NCBI GenBank assembly: GCA_048621635.1
Contig: JBMCWH010000001.1
Coordinates: 6,757 to 70,756, forward strand
DNA: 64,000 nucleotides
Source of the DNA: JBMCWH01 sp048621635
GTDB taxonomy: Bacteria > Patescibacteriota > WWE3 > JAUXAW01 > JAYEID01
Direction of reading: 5' to 3'
Shown here: positions 26,061 through 35,088 of the stretch, piece after piece
Layout: every line of letters begins with the position of its first letter
Numbering within the stretch: position 1 is the first letter of the stretch
Translations under genes and position numbers: made by a program
Notes under the pieces: generated by a model
Seen by the model: only the letters and a program-made list of their open reading frames with translations
The model's database searches: none
Told to the model about the DNA's origin: nothing

Positions 26061-26996
26061 ATGGCTGATTACTATGATATCTTAGGACTTTCAGAAAATG
26101 CTTCACAAGAAGAGATAAAAAAAGCATACCGTCGATTGGCAAAAAAATATCACCCCGATTCAAAATCAGGAGAAGGGAATGAAGCTCAGTTCAAAAAAAT
26201 AAACGAAGCCTACCAGATTCTTTCTGATCCCCAAAAAAAGCAGGCTTACGACCAATTCGGGGATACTGCCTTTTCCCAAACAGGAGGATTTGGAGAGCAC
26301 GCTCCTTTCGGACAAGAGCGAACATCTCGAACTGGTTCACAAGGACCTTTTACCTATACTTACTCCACCGGCCCAGGCGGGGACGATATGAACTTCGAAG
26401 ATTTTTTTGGCGACGCGTTCTCCGTGTTTTTTGGAAGAGAAAACCCCTTTGGGCGCCGCGCACAATCAGATCTAAGATTCCAAATGACCATTGACTTTGC
26501 CACAGCTGTCCACGGAGCGGAGGAAACAATAAATGTACAAGGCCGAAAAACAAAAATTCGCATCCCCCAAGGAATACACGATGGTATGGAGCTAAAATTT
26601 GAAGAAGAAGGAAAAACGGTACAAGGACCGCGCGGCGAGCAAATAACAGGAGATTTATATATCTTAGTCCGAGTCCGAGAACCACGTGAATTTACAATTC
26701 GTGGAGAGAATATTTATATTGAACAAGATATCTCCTACCTTGACGCCCTTCTAGGAGGAACAGCAGCCGTCCCGGTAGTTTCTTTGCAAGAAGAGTCAGG
26801 AATTGGGCAGGCCACCTTGAAAATACCTGCGGGAACACAACCTGGCGACACTTTTCGACTAGCTAATAAGGGTATGCCCACTTATCGCGGGCAAGGGCAA
26901 GGAGATGCCTATATAAAGGTTCAAGTTAAAATCCCAAAGAGACTTTCCCGCAAGGAACGGCAAACACTAAAGAAATTAAAAAAAGACAAAAATTAA
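26061..26996 (+). CDS. DnaJ/CbpA-type Hsp40 co-chaperone (no zinc finger)
   Basis: 311 aa from the ATG at 26061; the longer TTG-started frame adds residues unlike the family. J domain 1-66 with HPD at 31-33 (stimulates DnaK ATPase), Gly/Phe-rich linker (about 68-130), then two C-terminal beta-barrel substrate domains (DFATAVHGAEETINVQGRKTKIRIPQGIHDGMELKFEEEGK; YIEQDISYLDALLGGTAAVPVV; LKIPAGTQPGDTFRLANKGMP). The cysteine-rich zinc finger of DnaJ is absent, so it is type II (CbpA-like). It is apart from the hrcA-grpE-dnaK operon. TAAAAT lies 10 nt before the start. Confidence 0.9.
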   Translation: MADYYDILGLSENASQEEIKKAYRRLAKKYHPDSKSGEGNEAQFKKINEAYQILSDPQKKQAYDQFGDTAFSQTGGFGEHAPFGQERTSRTGSQGPFTYTYSTGPGGDDMNFEDFFGDAFSVFFGRENPFGRRAQSDLRFQMTIDFATAVHGAEETINVQGRKTKIRIPQGIHDGMELKFEEEGKTVQGPRGEQITGDLYILVRVREPREFTIRGENIYIEQDISYLDALLGGTAAVPVVSLQEESGIGQATLKIPAGTQPGDTFRLANKGMPTYRGQGQGDAYIKVQVKIPKRLSRKERQTLKKLKKDKN

Positions 26997-27286
26997 CAAA
27001 CAGAAAAGACCACGCAACCTATTGATCCCAGTTTAGGGTCATTCCGAACAATTCGATTGAGCTCACCGCCGAAGTCTTGGTTCAGAATCCGCCTAAAACG
27101 GCGGGTCGCCGCGCTGTCGAGAATGTTGAAGTTGTTCAATCGTTCGCTCCGCTCACTTGTCCAAAATGTTCAAATTGTCATCAAGCGAACGCAGTTTTTC
27201 TTGGTGCGAAGTAATACGTAAACGTCAAGTGATCAAGAACTTCGCTACTTCCTACTTCCTACTAATTTCTATTAGTAGCTTATTCG
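26997..27286. repeat. Spacer with mosaic 'word' units (copy 3 at 27235-27286)
   Basis: Between the convergent dnaJ-like and infB genes. 27245-27263 is the exact reverse complement of 58937-58955 (19 nt, AGTAGGAAG units). The remainder has TTGAA/GTTCAA words (ATGTTGAAGTTGTTCAA, ATGTTCAAATTG) and an AAGCGAACGCAG block, which recurs at 30283-30294 upstream of ychF. No gene is seen. Confidence 0.65.
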
Positions 27287-28777
27287 CTATATCACCTCAA
27301 TCATATCTCCTACTTTAACCTTAAACTGCGGGTAGAAAAGTATACCAACCTCCATCCCTTTCGTAGCTTTCTCTACGTCCTCTCTTTTCTCCTCAATATT
27401 TTTAATTCTTGCCCGGTGTTCAACTTCTCCATCACGGGTAATTTCGATTCGATTCCCTTCGCGAATTTCTCCTAAAATAACACGTGTTCCTGCCACCCTG
27501 TCTCCGGAACGGGGCAAAGTAAAAGTCTTTATCACTTTTCCAACCCCTTTAACCTCCCCCTCGACTTTATTCTTCCGCTGTTCTAACGCATTCCTCACAC
27601 CTTCAATCAATTTATAAATCACATTGTACTTCTGAATAGTTACCTTTAGATCGCTTACCAACCCTTCTGTACCTGTTTGCTGCTCTGTGTTGAAGGCAAA
27701 AATACGAGCATTAGTATCATATGCCAAACGAATATCTGATTCTGTTATCCCGCCTACCCCAGAGAAGACCACATTAACTTGATACTCATCCAAGGTAAGA
27801 TCCTCCACAGAAGCCTCCACTGCTTGAGCAGTTCCTACGGTATCAGCTTTAAGAATTACATTAATTGTTTTTTCGTCCCTCGGCGCGTAAGTACTTGTCC
27901 TTCTTGTTGCCCCTCTACGAATTTGTTCTTCAGATTGACCGCTCACCACAATTGCCCCCACTTCAGGTACTTCTTCAAATCCGAGAATTTCCACAGGATC
28001 AGAAGGAACAGCTTTTTGGATATTCTCACCCTCTAATAACAGGGCCTTCACCTTTCCGTTGATATTCTTCTGTAATCCCTGATCCTCATCAATCCCTTGC
28101 TTAGTAGTTATTTCATCCCCTTTTCTTACGACCCCTTGCTTAACCAAAACGGTAGCCATAGGCCCCCGGTTCTTATCCATATGAGACTCGATAACTATTC
28201 CCTGGAATGGTTCATCACTAGTATCTTCTAACTCTGTGGTCTCTGCCCACAAAAGAATTATTTCCACCAATTCATCCACGCCTTCTCCTGTCTCTGCAGA
28301 AACAGGTACAACAGTAATCTTTCCTCCCCAATCTTCTGGGGTAAGATCTTCTTCTGCCAGCTGCTGATTAACTCGTTCCGGCTGTGCGGTATCTAAATCC
28401 ATTTTGTTAAGAGCAACAATAATGGGAACATCCGCCTCGCGCGCATACTTTATAGCCTCTTTTGTTTGCGGTTCCACACCTTCATTAGCCGCTACTACCA
28501 AAAGAACTAGATCTGCCACTTTTCCTCCGCGAGAACGCATTTTCGAAAAGGCAGCATGCCCGGGAGTGTCTAGAAAAGTAATTAGCCGCTTTTCTTCCTC
28601 TAACTCCTGTTCTATCTGATAAGCGCGTGTATGTTGAGAAATACCACCATATTCCTGCCGGTTAAGATCACGATCTTGAATTGCGGAAAGAAGTGCTGTT
28701 TTTCCGTGGTCAACGTGGCCCAGAAGGGTAACCACTGGGGGACGAAATCCTAATTGTTCGTTTTCTTCTTTCGCCAT
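27287..28777 (-). CDS. infB: Translation initiation factor IF-2 (short form)
   Basis: GTPase that brings initiator tRNA to the ribosome. 496 aa; E. coli IF-2 is about 890 aa. The protein begins almost at the G domain: G1 GHVDHGKT at 20-27, G2 region GGISQHTRAYQI, G3 DTPGH, G4 NKMD, G5 SAETGEG, then domain II (FQGIVIESHMDKNRGPMATVLVKQGVVRKGDEI), domain III (INVILKADTVGTAQAVEASVEDL) and IV/C2 (GVRNALEQRKNKVEGEVKGVGKVIKTF). The long N-terminal extension is absent. It lies 62 nt downstream of nusA in the usual nusA-infB order, without ylxR, L7Ae or rbfA. Confidence 0.96.
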   Translation of the reverse strand: MAKEENEQLGFRPPVVTLLGHVDHGKTALLSAIQDRDLNRQEYGGISQHTRAYQIEQELEEEKRLITFLDTPGHAAFSKMRSRGGKVADLVLLVVAANEGVEPQTKEAIKYAREADVPIIVALNKMDLDTAQPERVNQQLAEEDLTPEDWGGKITVVPVSAETGEGVDELVEIILLWAETTELEDTSDEPFQGIVIESHMDKNRGPMATVLVKQGVVRKGDEITTKQGIDEDQGLQKNINGKVKALLLEGENIQKAVPSDPVEILGFEEVPEVGAIVVSGQSEEQIRRGATRRTSTYAPRDEKTINVILKADTVGTAQAVEASVEDLTLDEYQVNVVFSGVGGITESDIRLAYDTNARIFAFNTEQQTGTEGLVSDLKVTIQKYNVIYKLIEGVRNALEQRKNKVEGEVKGVGKVIKTFTLPRSGDRVAGTRVILGEIREGNRIEITRDGEVEHRARIKNIEEKREDVEKATKGMEVGILFYPQFKVKVGDMIEVI

Positions 28778-28839
28778 GTTTAGTTCTACTACTCCAAATG
28801 GAACTCATATTAAACACTGTTGAAAAATCTAGAAAAATG

Positions 28840-30108
28840 TTACTCATTTTCTATTTCTTCTGATTCTTGTGGCTGTTCACTGTCTTTTTCACCCTCTTCT
28901 TGCTCCTCTTGATCTGACTGTTCAGCTTCCTTTCCGTCCTCCTGATCACCTTCCGCATCTACAGATTCTTCTTCTACATCCTGGACACTTTCCTCCAAAA
29001 CCTCATTAATAGTTTCAATAGATTTAGGACCAATTCCCTCCACCTTACTCAGCTCATCAGCCGTCATCATCCTAAGTTTAGGCACACTAGTCAAATCCGC
29101 CTCTTTTAGGGTATTCTCTATCCTTGTAGGTAACCCAAGACTTTCCAATTCCGTCTCTGGCGCTAATTCTCCTTCCGGCCCTTGAATATCAATACGCCAA
29201 CCAGTTAATTTAGCTGCTAGCCTCACATTCTGACCCCCTTTACCAATAGCAAGAGAAAGCTGATCTTCTGGCACCTGCACTGTAGCGGTTTCTTTCTCTT
29301 CATCAGTTTCTACACTAGTAACCTCAGCAGGCGACAAGGCATTAGCAATAAACTGCTCCACATTTTCATTATATTCAATAATATCAATCTTCTCAGGACC
29401 AAGCTCCCTTAAAACCGCCTGCACTCGCGTCCCTTTCTGCCCTACTAAAGAACCAACAGGATCAATATTTTCATTAGAAGAAGCTGCAGCTATCTTTGTT
29501 CTTTTCCCTGCTTCCCGAGCAACGCTTTCGATCGTAACTGTGCCTGAATCTATCTCCGGCACTTCTAAAGCAAAAAGCTCTTCTACAAAGGCAGGACTGC
29601 GGCGAGAAACAATAATCTCCGGACCTTTCCTACCTTCACGAATATTTTTTATTAAAACCCTTATTTGTTGGTTAACTTGATAGCTCTCGTTAGGTGTCTG
29701 TTCCTGGGGAGGAAGAAGTGCTTGTGTCTTGCCTAAATCCAGAACAGCCACACCGTTTTCCAACCGAAAAATATGGCCTTGGGCAATAGTGCCAATTTTT
29801 TGTTTAAATTCACTAACCAGCGCGTCTTTCTCATCTTCTCGCAGTCTCTGAGTAATCACTTGTTTTGCAGTCTGGGCAGCTATTCTACCAAAACCGGCCG
29901 GTGTTATATCCTCCTTTCCACGTAATACACGTACCCCACCGCTCTCAGAGTCCAGATCAATAGTAACCTCATCCATATCTTCACCGGGGTGATCTTTACG
30001 AAAAGCTGCAAGAAGAGCTTCTTTTATTGCCCCCACAACTTTTTCCTTCTCTAAACCGCGTTCGCTACATACCTGGTTAAGTGCGGCAGAAAATTCTGTC
30101 TGAACCAT
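28840..30108 (-). CDS. nusA: Transcription termination/antitermination factor NusA
   Basis: Binds RNA polymerase and nascent RNA and modulates pausing and termination. 422 aa from ATG 30108 (MVQTEFSAALNQVCSERGL), chosen because the N-terminal domain starts there and AAAGG precedes it; the upstream open frame is unlike NusA. N-terminal RNAP-binding domain, S1 (GTIAQGHIFRLENGVAVLDLGKTQALLPPQEQ), KH1 and KH2 (DPVGSLVGQKGTRVQAVLRELGPEKIDIIEY; LSLAIGKGGQNVRLAAKLTGWRIDI), then a helix-hairpin-helix segment (LRMMTADELSKVEGIGPKSIETINEVL) and a very acidic tail. Confidence 0.96.
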   Translation of the reverse strand: MVQTEFSAALNQVCSERGLEKEKVVGAIKEALLAAFRKDHPGEDMDEVTIDLDSESGGVRVLRGKEDITPAGFGRIAAQTAKQVITQRLREDEKDALVSEFKQKIGTIAQGHIFRLENGVAVLDLGKTQALLPPQEQTPNESYQVNQQIRVLIKNIREGRKGPEIIVSRRSPAFVEELFALEVPEIDSGTVTIESVAREAGKRTKIAAASSNENIDPVGSLVGQKGTRVQAVLRELGPEKIDIIEYNENVEQFIANALSPAEVTSVETDEEKETATVQVPEDQLSLAIGKGGQNVRLAAKLTGWRIDIQGPEGELAPETELESLGLPTRIENTLKEADLTSVPKLRMMTADELSKVEGIGPKSIETINEVLEESVQDVEEESVDAEGDQEDGKEAEQSDQEEQEEGEKDSEQPQESEEIENE

Positions 30109-30376
30109 AAATTTACCTTTCGCAAGGAAGACTATCATAAAAAACGGATAGAGGCAAGGTCTTGGGAATTTTAAATAAATAAGAACCACGGCTCGATTAT
30201 TCAATGGTTCGACAGCGGAATTGTATAAAATATCAAAAATGCTAAATCGCTACGCCTGCTAAATATGTTCAAGATGTCTACAAGCGAACGCAGTAAGCGA
30301 TTCAACATCTCCAACATTTCCTACATTATTAAACAGTTGAGCAATTGAGCAGTCGAACAATGAAAAAAAGATCTGT

Positions 30377-30382
30377 TATAAT
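30377..30382 (+). promoter_or_regulatory. -10 box for ychF, probable leaderless promoter
   Basis: Perfect TATAAT with 6 nt between it and the ychF ATG. No Shine-Dalgarno fits. Confidence 0.55.
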
Positions 30383-30388
30383 TTCTCT

Positions 30389-31483
30389 ATGTTAGAGGTA
30401 GGCATTATCGGACTTCCCAATGTTGGTAAATCAACTCTATTCAACGCCTTACTAAAAAAACAGGTAGCTGATACATCTAATTATCCTTTCTGCACTATAG
30501 AATCAAATGTAGGAGTTGTAGAAGTCCCTGACCAACGTCCCTACAAAATAGCAGACACCTTAGATATCCAGCCGGTTATTCCTGCCGCAGTAGAATTCTA
30601 CGACATTGCCGGTCTAGTAGAAGGAGCCCACCAAGGAGAGGGTTTGGGAAACCAATTCCTTTCCAACATCCGGGAAGTAACTGCAATTGTTCATGTTGTT
30701 CGTCTATTTGAAAATCCCAATGTGCCTTCTGTATCCGACCAAATATCTCCAAAAGAAGACATCAAAACTATAAACGCAGAGCTGATGCTTGCAGACCTAG
30801 AAGTCTTGGAAAGGCAAGAAATAACTAAGGGAAAAAGAACTAAAGAAGAACAAGAAAAAGCCGAGACCTTAGAAAAGGCAGAAAACCTATTAAATGAAGG
30901 AACCCCGCTACATAAAGCTGAGTTCAGTAAAGAAGAAACTAAAATCCTCCGTAAATTCAATTTACTAACTACCAAACCTGTAATTTACCTCTTTAATGTC
31001 TCAGAATCCCAGTTAGAAAATCGAGAAGAAACTAAAGCTAACATTAAAGCTATAATGAAAAAAACAGGTAACAGCAATGAAACATATTTAATTCTTTCTG
31101 CCATGCTAGAAAGAGAAATAAATGATCTAGAACCAGAAGAACAAAAGGAATACTTAGAAGAATTTAATTTAGAAGACACAGGTTTAGATAGATTTATTAA
31201 AAAAACGTACCAAACTTTAGAACTAATTTCTTTCTTTACTACAGTAGGAGGAAAAGAGGTCCGCGCCTGGACAACAAAAGAAGGCACTCCAGCACCTGAG
31301 GCGGGCGGGCGGATACACTCCGACTTTAAAGAAAATTTTATCCGCGTGGATGTTATCTTTTGGCAAGATTTAATTAAAGCCAGAAGCTGGAAACAAGCAA
31401 GGGAAAAAGGCAAAGTAGAAACTCACGGCCGCGATTACCAAATCCAAGACGGCGAAGTTGTGGAATTTAAAATCAGTAGATAA
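30389..31483 (+). CDS. ychF: Ribosome-associated ATPase YchF
   Basis: Obg-family NTPase that prefers ATP and binds ribosomes. 364 aa, standard length. G1 GLPNVGKST (8-16), switch II DIAGLVEGAHQGEGLGNQFL, coiled-coil insertion (KTINAELMLADLEVLERQEITKGK), G4-position NVSE in place of the GTP-specifying NKxD (as in the family), and the C-terminal TGS domain (ISFFTTVGGKEVRAWTTKEGTPAPEAGGRIHSDFKENFIRVDVI) ending in the typical KARSWKQAREKGKVETHGRDYQIQDGEVVEFK. The gene is transcribed divergently from nusA. Confidence 0.96.
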   Translation: MLEVGIIGLPNVGKSTLFNALLKKQVADTSNYPFCTIESNVGVVEVPDQRPYKIADTLDIQPVIPAAVEFYDIAGLVEGAHQGEGLGNQFLSNIREVTAIVHVVRLFENPNVPSVSDQISPKEDIKTINAELMLADLEVLERQEITKGKRTKEEQEKAETLEKAENLLNEGTPLHKAEFSKEETKILRKFNLLTTKPVIYLFNVSESQLENREETKANIKAIMKKTGNSNETYLILSAMLEREINDLEPEEQKEYLEEFNLEDTGLDRFIKKTYQTLELISFFTTVGGKEVRAWTTKEGTPAPEAGGRIHSDFKENFIRVDVIFWQDLIKARSWKQAREKGKVETHGRDYQIQDGEVVEFKISR

Positions 31484-31495
31484 CCACAAGTGTTC

Positions 31496-31512
31496 TAAAC
31501 CTTCAAGGTTTA
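31496..31512. repeat. Palindrome TAAACCTT-C-AAGGTTTA after ychF
   Basis: Perfect 8-bp arms just after the ychF stop, without a T-tract. A near-identical palindrome is at 45220-45242. It may be a weak terminator or a dispersed repeat. Confidence 0.5.
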
Positions 31513-31540
31513 TATTCCTATACTCAACTCAAATTTTATT

Positions 31541-32032
31541 ATGAAAAAACCCCAATATAAAAATAGAGACCCTAAACTTGAAACCTCGGGCAAGATAGTT
31601 GGCTTTTACGAGCGGGAGTTTTACTGTTTCTCAAACTTTTCAAGTTTTTCTGTTACCTGGCAAGGAAAATATTGGCAAACATCTGAACATGCATACCAAG
31701 CAGCGCACTTTTTTGAAACTGCTCCCAAATTAGCTGAACAAATTCGTAAGGCCAATTCGGCACACGAAGCTTACAAAATTGCGAAGCGAAATGCAGACAA
31801 AATCTCCGAAGATTGGAACAATAGAAAGATTGAAGTAATGGAAGAAATTGTCAGACACAAATTAAATCAAAATCCCTACATTAAACACAAACTTATTCAA
31901 ACTGGAGACAGGAAAATTGTCGAAGATTCTCCCAAAGATAACTTCTGGGGCTGGGGACCAGATAGAAATGGAAGAAACGAACTAGGTAAAATCTGGATGA
32001 GATTAAGAGAAGAACTAAAATCAACCCCCTAG
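31541..32032 (+). CDS. NADAR (YbiA-like) domain protein
   Basis: 163 aa, mostly one NADAR/DUF1768 domain: FYEREFYCFSNFSSFSVTWQGKYWQTSEHAYQAAHFF, then DNFWGWGPDRNGRNELGKIWMRLREEL, the family's typical ends. NADAR enzymes are N-glycosidases acting on riboflavin intermediates (YbiA/RibX type) or on ADP-ribosyl-guanine adducts in anti-phage or toxin contexts; the sequence alone does not choose. No riboflavin or toxin genes are adjacent. The start lacks a Shine-Dalgarno; TATACT is at 31519-31524. Confidence 0.88.
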   Translation: MKKPQYKNRDPKLETSGKIVGFYEREFYCFSNFSSFSVTWQGKYWQTSEHAYQAAHFFETAPKLAEQIRKANSAHEAYKIAKRNADKISEDWNNRKIEVMEEIVRHKLNQNPYIKHKLIQTGDRKIVEDSPKDNFWGWGPDRNGRNELGKIWMRLREELKSTP

Positions 32033-32184
32033 ACCTTAAAAAAAAGAAGATCGACTAGGCTAAAAAACCAGCCAAGTATAAAAACAATAATACCTTGATC
32101 CAAAAGAAATCCACCTTCCCGATTTCTACTAATCCCCCTGAAGAGTATGATAACGGGGCTACTAAAATTTTTTTTGGAAGGAAG

Positions 32185-32544
32185 TCAAACAAAAGAACTC
32201 AAAAACCAATTAACCAAGGCGAGGATAATACCGAAAAGGAGGGCAGAGAAAAAGTCCCGAACTGCAAACTCCGGAACCAAACGGCTGGTCAGCATTATTA
32301 TCAAGGTGTTTATCACCAAGGTAAATAAACCTAAAGTTAAGATATTTATAGGAAGAGTAAGAAAAATAAGAAAGGGACGGAGAAAAGCGTTAAGAACCCC
32401 CAAAATTATAGAAGTAACAATCGCAACGCTAAAGGAAGCTACCTGCACACCTGGAGTTACATAACTGGCAGTAAAAACCGCCAGCCCTCTAATCAAAAGC
32501 TTAAGTAAAAAAGAAATCAAGCTCATTGGAATAAAATTACTCAT
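32185..32544 (-). CDS. Phage holin family 4 / YvlD-like membrane protein
   Basis: 119 aa, four hydrophobic segments: LISFLLKLLIRGLAVFTASYV, VAIVTSIILGVLNAFLRPFLIFLTLPINILTLGLFTLVINTLIIML, and FFSALLFGIILALVNWFLSSFV. The NAFLRPFLIFLTLPINILTLGLF stretch is the family signature. Despite the Pfam-style name it is a general bacterial envelope protein, not evidence of a phage. It starts 3 nt after the dnaK stop, so it is the last gene of the hrcA-grpE-dnaK operon. The 150-nt gap to the NADAR gene shows nothing more. Confidence 0.82.
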   Translation of the reverse strand: MSNFIPMSLISFLLKLLIRGLAVFTASYVTPGVQVASFSVAIVTSIILGVLNAFLRPFLIFLTLPINILTLGLFTLVINTLIIMLTSRLVPEFAVRDFFSALLFGIILALVNWFLSSFV

Positions 32545-32547
32545 TGC

Positions 32548-34464
32548 TTACTCATCTACAACCTCTCCCTCCTTTACGTCGCCATCGTCCCTTTCTTCCT
32601 CTTCTCCTCCCGAAACCTTACCCTCCTCATCCGGCTGCACGCCAGCTTGTTCTGATCCTGCCGAAGGACCTTGAGCCTTGTAAACAGCCTCACCAATTTT
32701 TTGCAATTCTTGGGAAAGTTGTTCTGACTTGCTTTTTAATTCTTCTACAGAAGCATCTTCCAACATACCACGAAGCTCTTCAACTTTTTCTTCAATAGAA
32801 ACCTTTACCTCAGCATCCACATCCTCCCCCGCTTCTTCCAAAGCTTGCTCTGCAACGTGGCAAATATTGTCGGCCTGGTTCCGCGCCTCAGCTCTTTCCC
32901 TTCGCTTACGATCCTCTTCCGCATGTTCCTCCGCCTCTCGCTGCATCCTATCTACCTCATCCTCAGAAAGGCCAGTTGCTCCTTCCACAGTAATTTTTTG
33001 CTCTTTACCTGTTCCTTTATCTTTAGCACTAACTTCCACAATTCCATTAGCATTAATATCAAAAGTAACCTCAATTTGCGGAACACCACGCGGTGCAGGT
33101 GGAATTCCGTCTAAGATAAAGCGTCCCAAAGATTTGTTATCCGCTGCCATCTCTCGCTCACCTTGCAACACATGAATTTCCACGGAAGTTTGGTTATCTC
33201 CAGCAGTAGAAAACACTTTAGAAGCAGAAGTAGGAATAGTAGTATTCCGCTCAATCATAGGCGTCATAACTCCACCAAGGGTTTCAATTCCCAAAGTAAG
33301 GGGGGTAACGTCCAAAAGAACAACATCTTCCACATCGCCCTTAAGCACACCTGCCTGCACTGCAGCACCAACACCTACAACCTCATCAGGATTGACACTT
33401 TTATTAGGCTCCTTCCCAAAAAACTCGGTCACGTCAGAAATAATCTTGGGCATCCGCGTCTGCCCTCCTACTAAGATTACCTCGTCAATATCCTCTGTTA
33501 CCATCTCCGCGTCATCAAGAGCTTTCTGACAAGGATCAAACGTTTTTTCAACTAAATCTTCAGTTAATTGATCCAACTTAGCGCGGGTAAGAGTAATATC
33601 CAAATGCTTGGGGCCTGAGTCAGTCATAGTAATATAGGGGACATTAACATTAGTTTCTTGCTTAGAGGAAAGCTCAATTTTCGCTTTTTCCGCAGCATCT
33701 TTGAGGCGTTGCATTGCCTGTGCGTCTGTAGAAAGATCAACTCCTTGCTGTTTCTTAAATTCTTCCAAAAGATAATCAATTATCCGATCGTCAAAATCCT
33801 CACCACCAAGAAAGGTATCACCATTAGTAGAAAGAACCTCATAAACACCCTCCCCAATTTCGAGGATAGAAATATCAAAAGTACCACCACCCAAATCATA
33901 CACGGCAATCTTTTGATTACCTTTTTCTGCTAAACCATAAGCTAAACTAGATGCTGTAGGCTCATTTACAATCCTCTTCACTTCAAAACCAGCAATTTGC
34001 CCGGCTTCTTTGGTAGCATTGCGCTGAGAATCATCAAAATACGCCGGAACCGTAATCACCGCCTCGTTTACATCTTCTCCCAAATAATCTTCTGCATCCC
34101 GCTTCATTTTAGAAAGAACCATTGCTGAAATCTCCTGCGGAGTGTATTTCTTACCTTCAACTTCCAACACAGCTAACCCATTCTTCCCTTCCACAATGTT
34201 ATAAGGAACCATATCCATGGCTTTAGAAACCATAGGATCATCAAACCGCCGCCCCATCAACCTCTTTACAGCATAAATAGTATTCTTAGGATTAACCAAC
34301 ATCTGGCGCTTTGCCTGGGCCCCTACCAAATCCTTTACCGGGTCCACCACAGAAGGGGTAAGGCGGTCTCCTTCTGCATTAGGAATTACTTTTGGCTGCC
34401 CAGCTTCCATCACAGCCATTACTGAATTTGTTGTACCTAGATCAATTCCAATAATTTTTGACAT
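32548..34464 (-). CDS. dnaK: Chaperone DnaK (Hsp70)
   Basis: 638 aa, full length. ATPase motifs GIDLGTTNSVMAVMEAG, AVITVPAYFDDSQRNATKEAGQIAGFEVKRIVNEPTA, VYDLGGGTFDISILEIG, and VILVGGQTRMPKI; substrate domain with DVTPLTLGIETLGGVMTPMIERNTTIP; C-terminal helical lid and an acidic tail ending in EGEVVDE. It folds proteins with GrpE (upstream gene) and a J-protein (26.1 kb). It belongs to the HrcA-controlled operon. Confidence 0.98.
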   Translation of the reverse strand: MSKIIGIDLGTTNSVMAVMEAGQPKVIPNAEGDRLTPSVVDPVKDLVGAQAKRQMLVNPKNTIYAVKRLMGRRFDDPMVSKAMDMVPYNIVEGKNGLAVLEVEGKKYTPQEISAMVLSKMKRDAEDYLGEDVNEAVITVPAYFDDSQRNATKEAGQIAGFEVKRIVNEPTASSLAYGLAEKGNQKIAVYDLGGGTFDISILEIGEGVYEVLSTNGDTFLGGEDFDDRIIDYLLEEFKKQQGVDLSTDAQAMQRLKDAAEKAKIELSSKQETNVNVPYITMTDSGPKHLDITLTRAKLDQLTEDLVEKTFDPCQKALDDAEMVTEDIDEVILVGGQTRMPKIISDVTEFFGKEPNKSVNPDEVVGVGAAVQAGVLKGDVEDVVLLDVTPLTLGIETLGGVMTPMIERNTTIPTSASKVFSTAGDNQTSVEIHVLQGEREMAADNKSLGRFILDGIPPAPRGVPQIEVTFDINANGIVEVSAKDKGTGKEQKITVEGATGLSEDEVDRMQREAEEHAEEDRKRRERAEARNQADNICHVAEQALEEAGEDVDAEVKVSIEEKVEELRGMLEDASVEELKSKSEQLSQELQKIGEAVYKAQGPSAGSEQAGVQPDEEGKVSGGEEEERDDGDVKEGEVVDE

Positions 34465-34479
34465 AGTAATTTATCTTGC

Positions 34480-34620
34480 TACGAAAGCTAATAATTTCTA
34501 ATTACTCTAATTATTCTAATTAACCTAATCAAGCACCAAACACCAATTCCAAATCTGAAAATTGGTCATTGATTATTAGTAATTGGACATTGTTTAGAAA
34601 TTAGGTCAATTAGTACAATT
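34480..34620. repeat. Mosaic TAATT/CTAATT words between grpE and dnaK
   Basis: 159-nt intra-operon spacer made of units such as TTTCTAATTACTCTAATTA, AATTGGTCATTGATTATTAG and AGAAATTAGGTCAATTAG. The two halves (about 34495-34535 and 34593-34625) are roughly inverted copies, so the mRNA could form a long imperfect hairpin between the two genes. Confidence 0.6.
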
Positions 34621-34623
34621 AGG

Positions 34624-35082
34624 TTAATTTTCCACGACTACTCTTGCCGGTCTTAACAATTTTCCCTTTAAGGTATAACCTTTACGAACCACCTTTTTAA
34701 CAACTGCTTCCTTTTCCTCCACATCCTCAGCCTTCTCTACGCACTCCATCACAGAAGGATCAAATTCTTTTCCTTCAGCAACTATCTCTTCTACCCCCTC
34801 TTCTTCTAAAACTTCTTTAAACTTTCTCAGTATTTGTCGTAAGCCAGAATCTTCTTCCGCCGCCACTGCAGATTCCAAATCATCTAACACAGGAAGAAGT
34901 TTAGAAACAATCATGAATCCTGCAAATTTAGAAAGATCCTTCCTTTCCTTAGCGACTCTCTTCTCCAAATTACGGTAATCAGCTAAAGCACGCTTCCATT
35001 TCTCTTCGTAATCCCGTCCTTCCTTCTTTTCTTCTCGAGAATCCTGTTCTCGTTGTTTTTCTTCCTTTTTTAAGTCTGTCAT
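34624..35082 (-). CDS. grpE: Nucleotide exchange factor GrpE
   Basis: 152 aa. N-terminal charged coiled-coil (KEEKQREQDSREEKKEGRDYEEKWKRALADYRNLEKRVAKERKDLSKFA), followed by LLPVLDDLESAV and the C-terminal beta domain (GVEEIVAEGKEFDPSVMECVEKAED..VVRKGYTLKGKLLRPARVVV). It releases ADP from DnaK. It is slightly shorter than the usual 180-200 aa, at the N-terminus. It stands between hrcA and dnaK. Confidence 0.95.
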   Translation of the reverse strand: MTDLKKEEKQREQDSREEKKEGRDYEEKWKRALADYRNLEKRVAKERKDLSKFAGFMIVSKLLPVLDDLESAVAAEEDSGLRQILRKFKEVLEEEGVEEIVAEGKEFDPSVMECVEKAEDVEEKEAVVKKVVRKGYTLKGKLLRPARVVVEN

Positions 35083-35088
35083 GATTTT

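Noticed and set aside
32095..32464. Two overlapping plus-strand frames (77 and 105 codons)
   Set aside because: They are antisense to the holin-like membrane protein, which has good hydrophobic segments and a tight operon position behind dnaK.
32185..32544. Prophage remnant because of a 'phage holin' family match
   Set aside because: Family 4 holin-like proteins are common chromosomal membrane proteins; no other phage gene is near.
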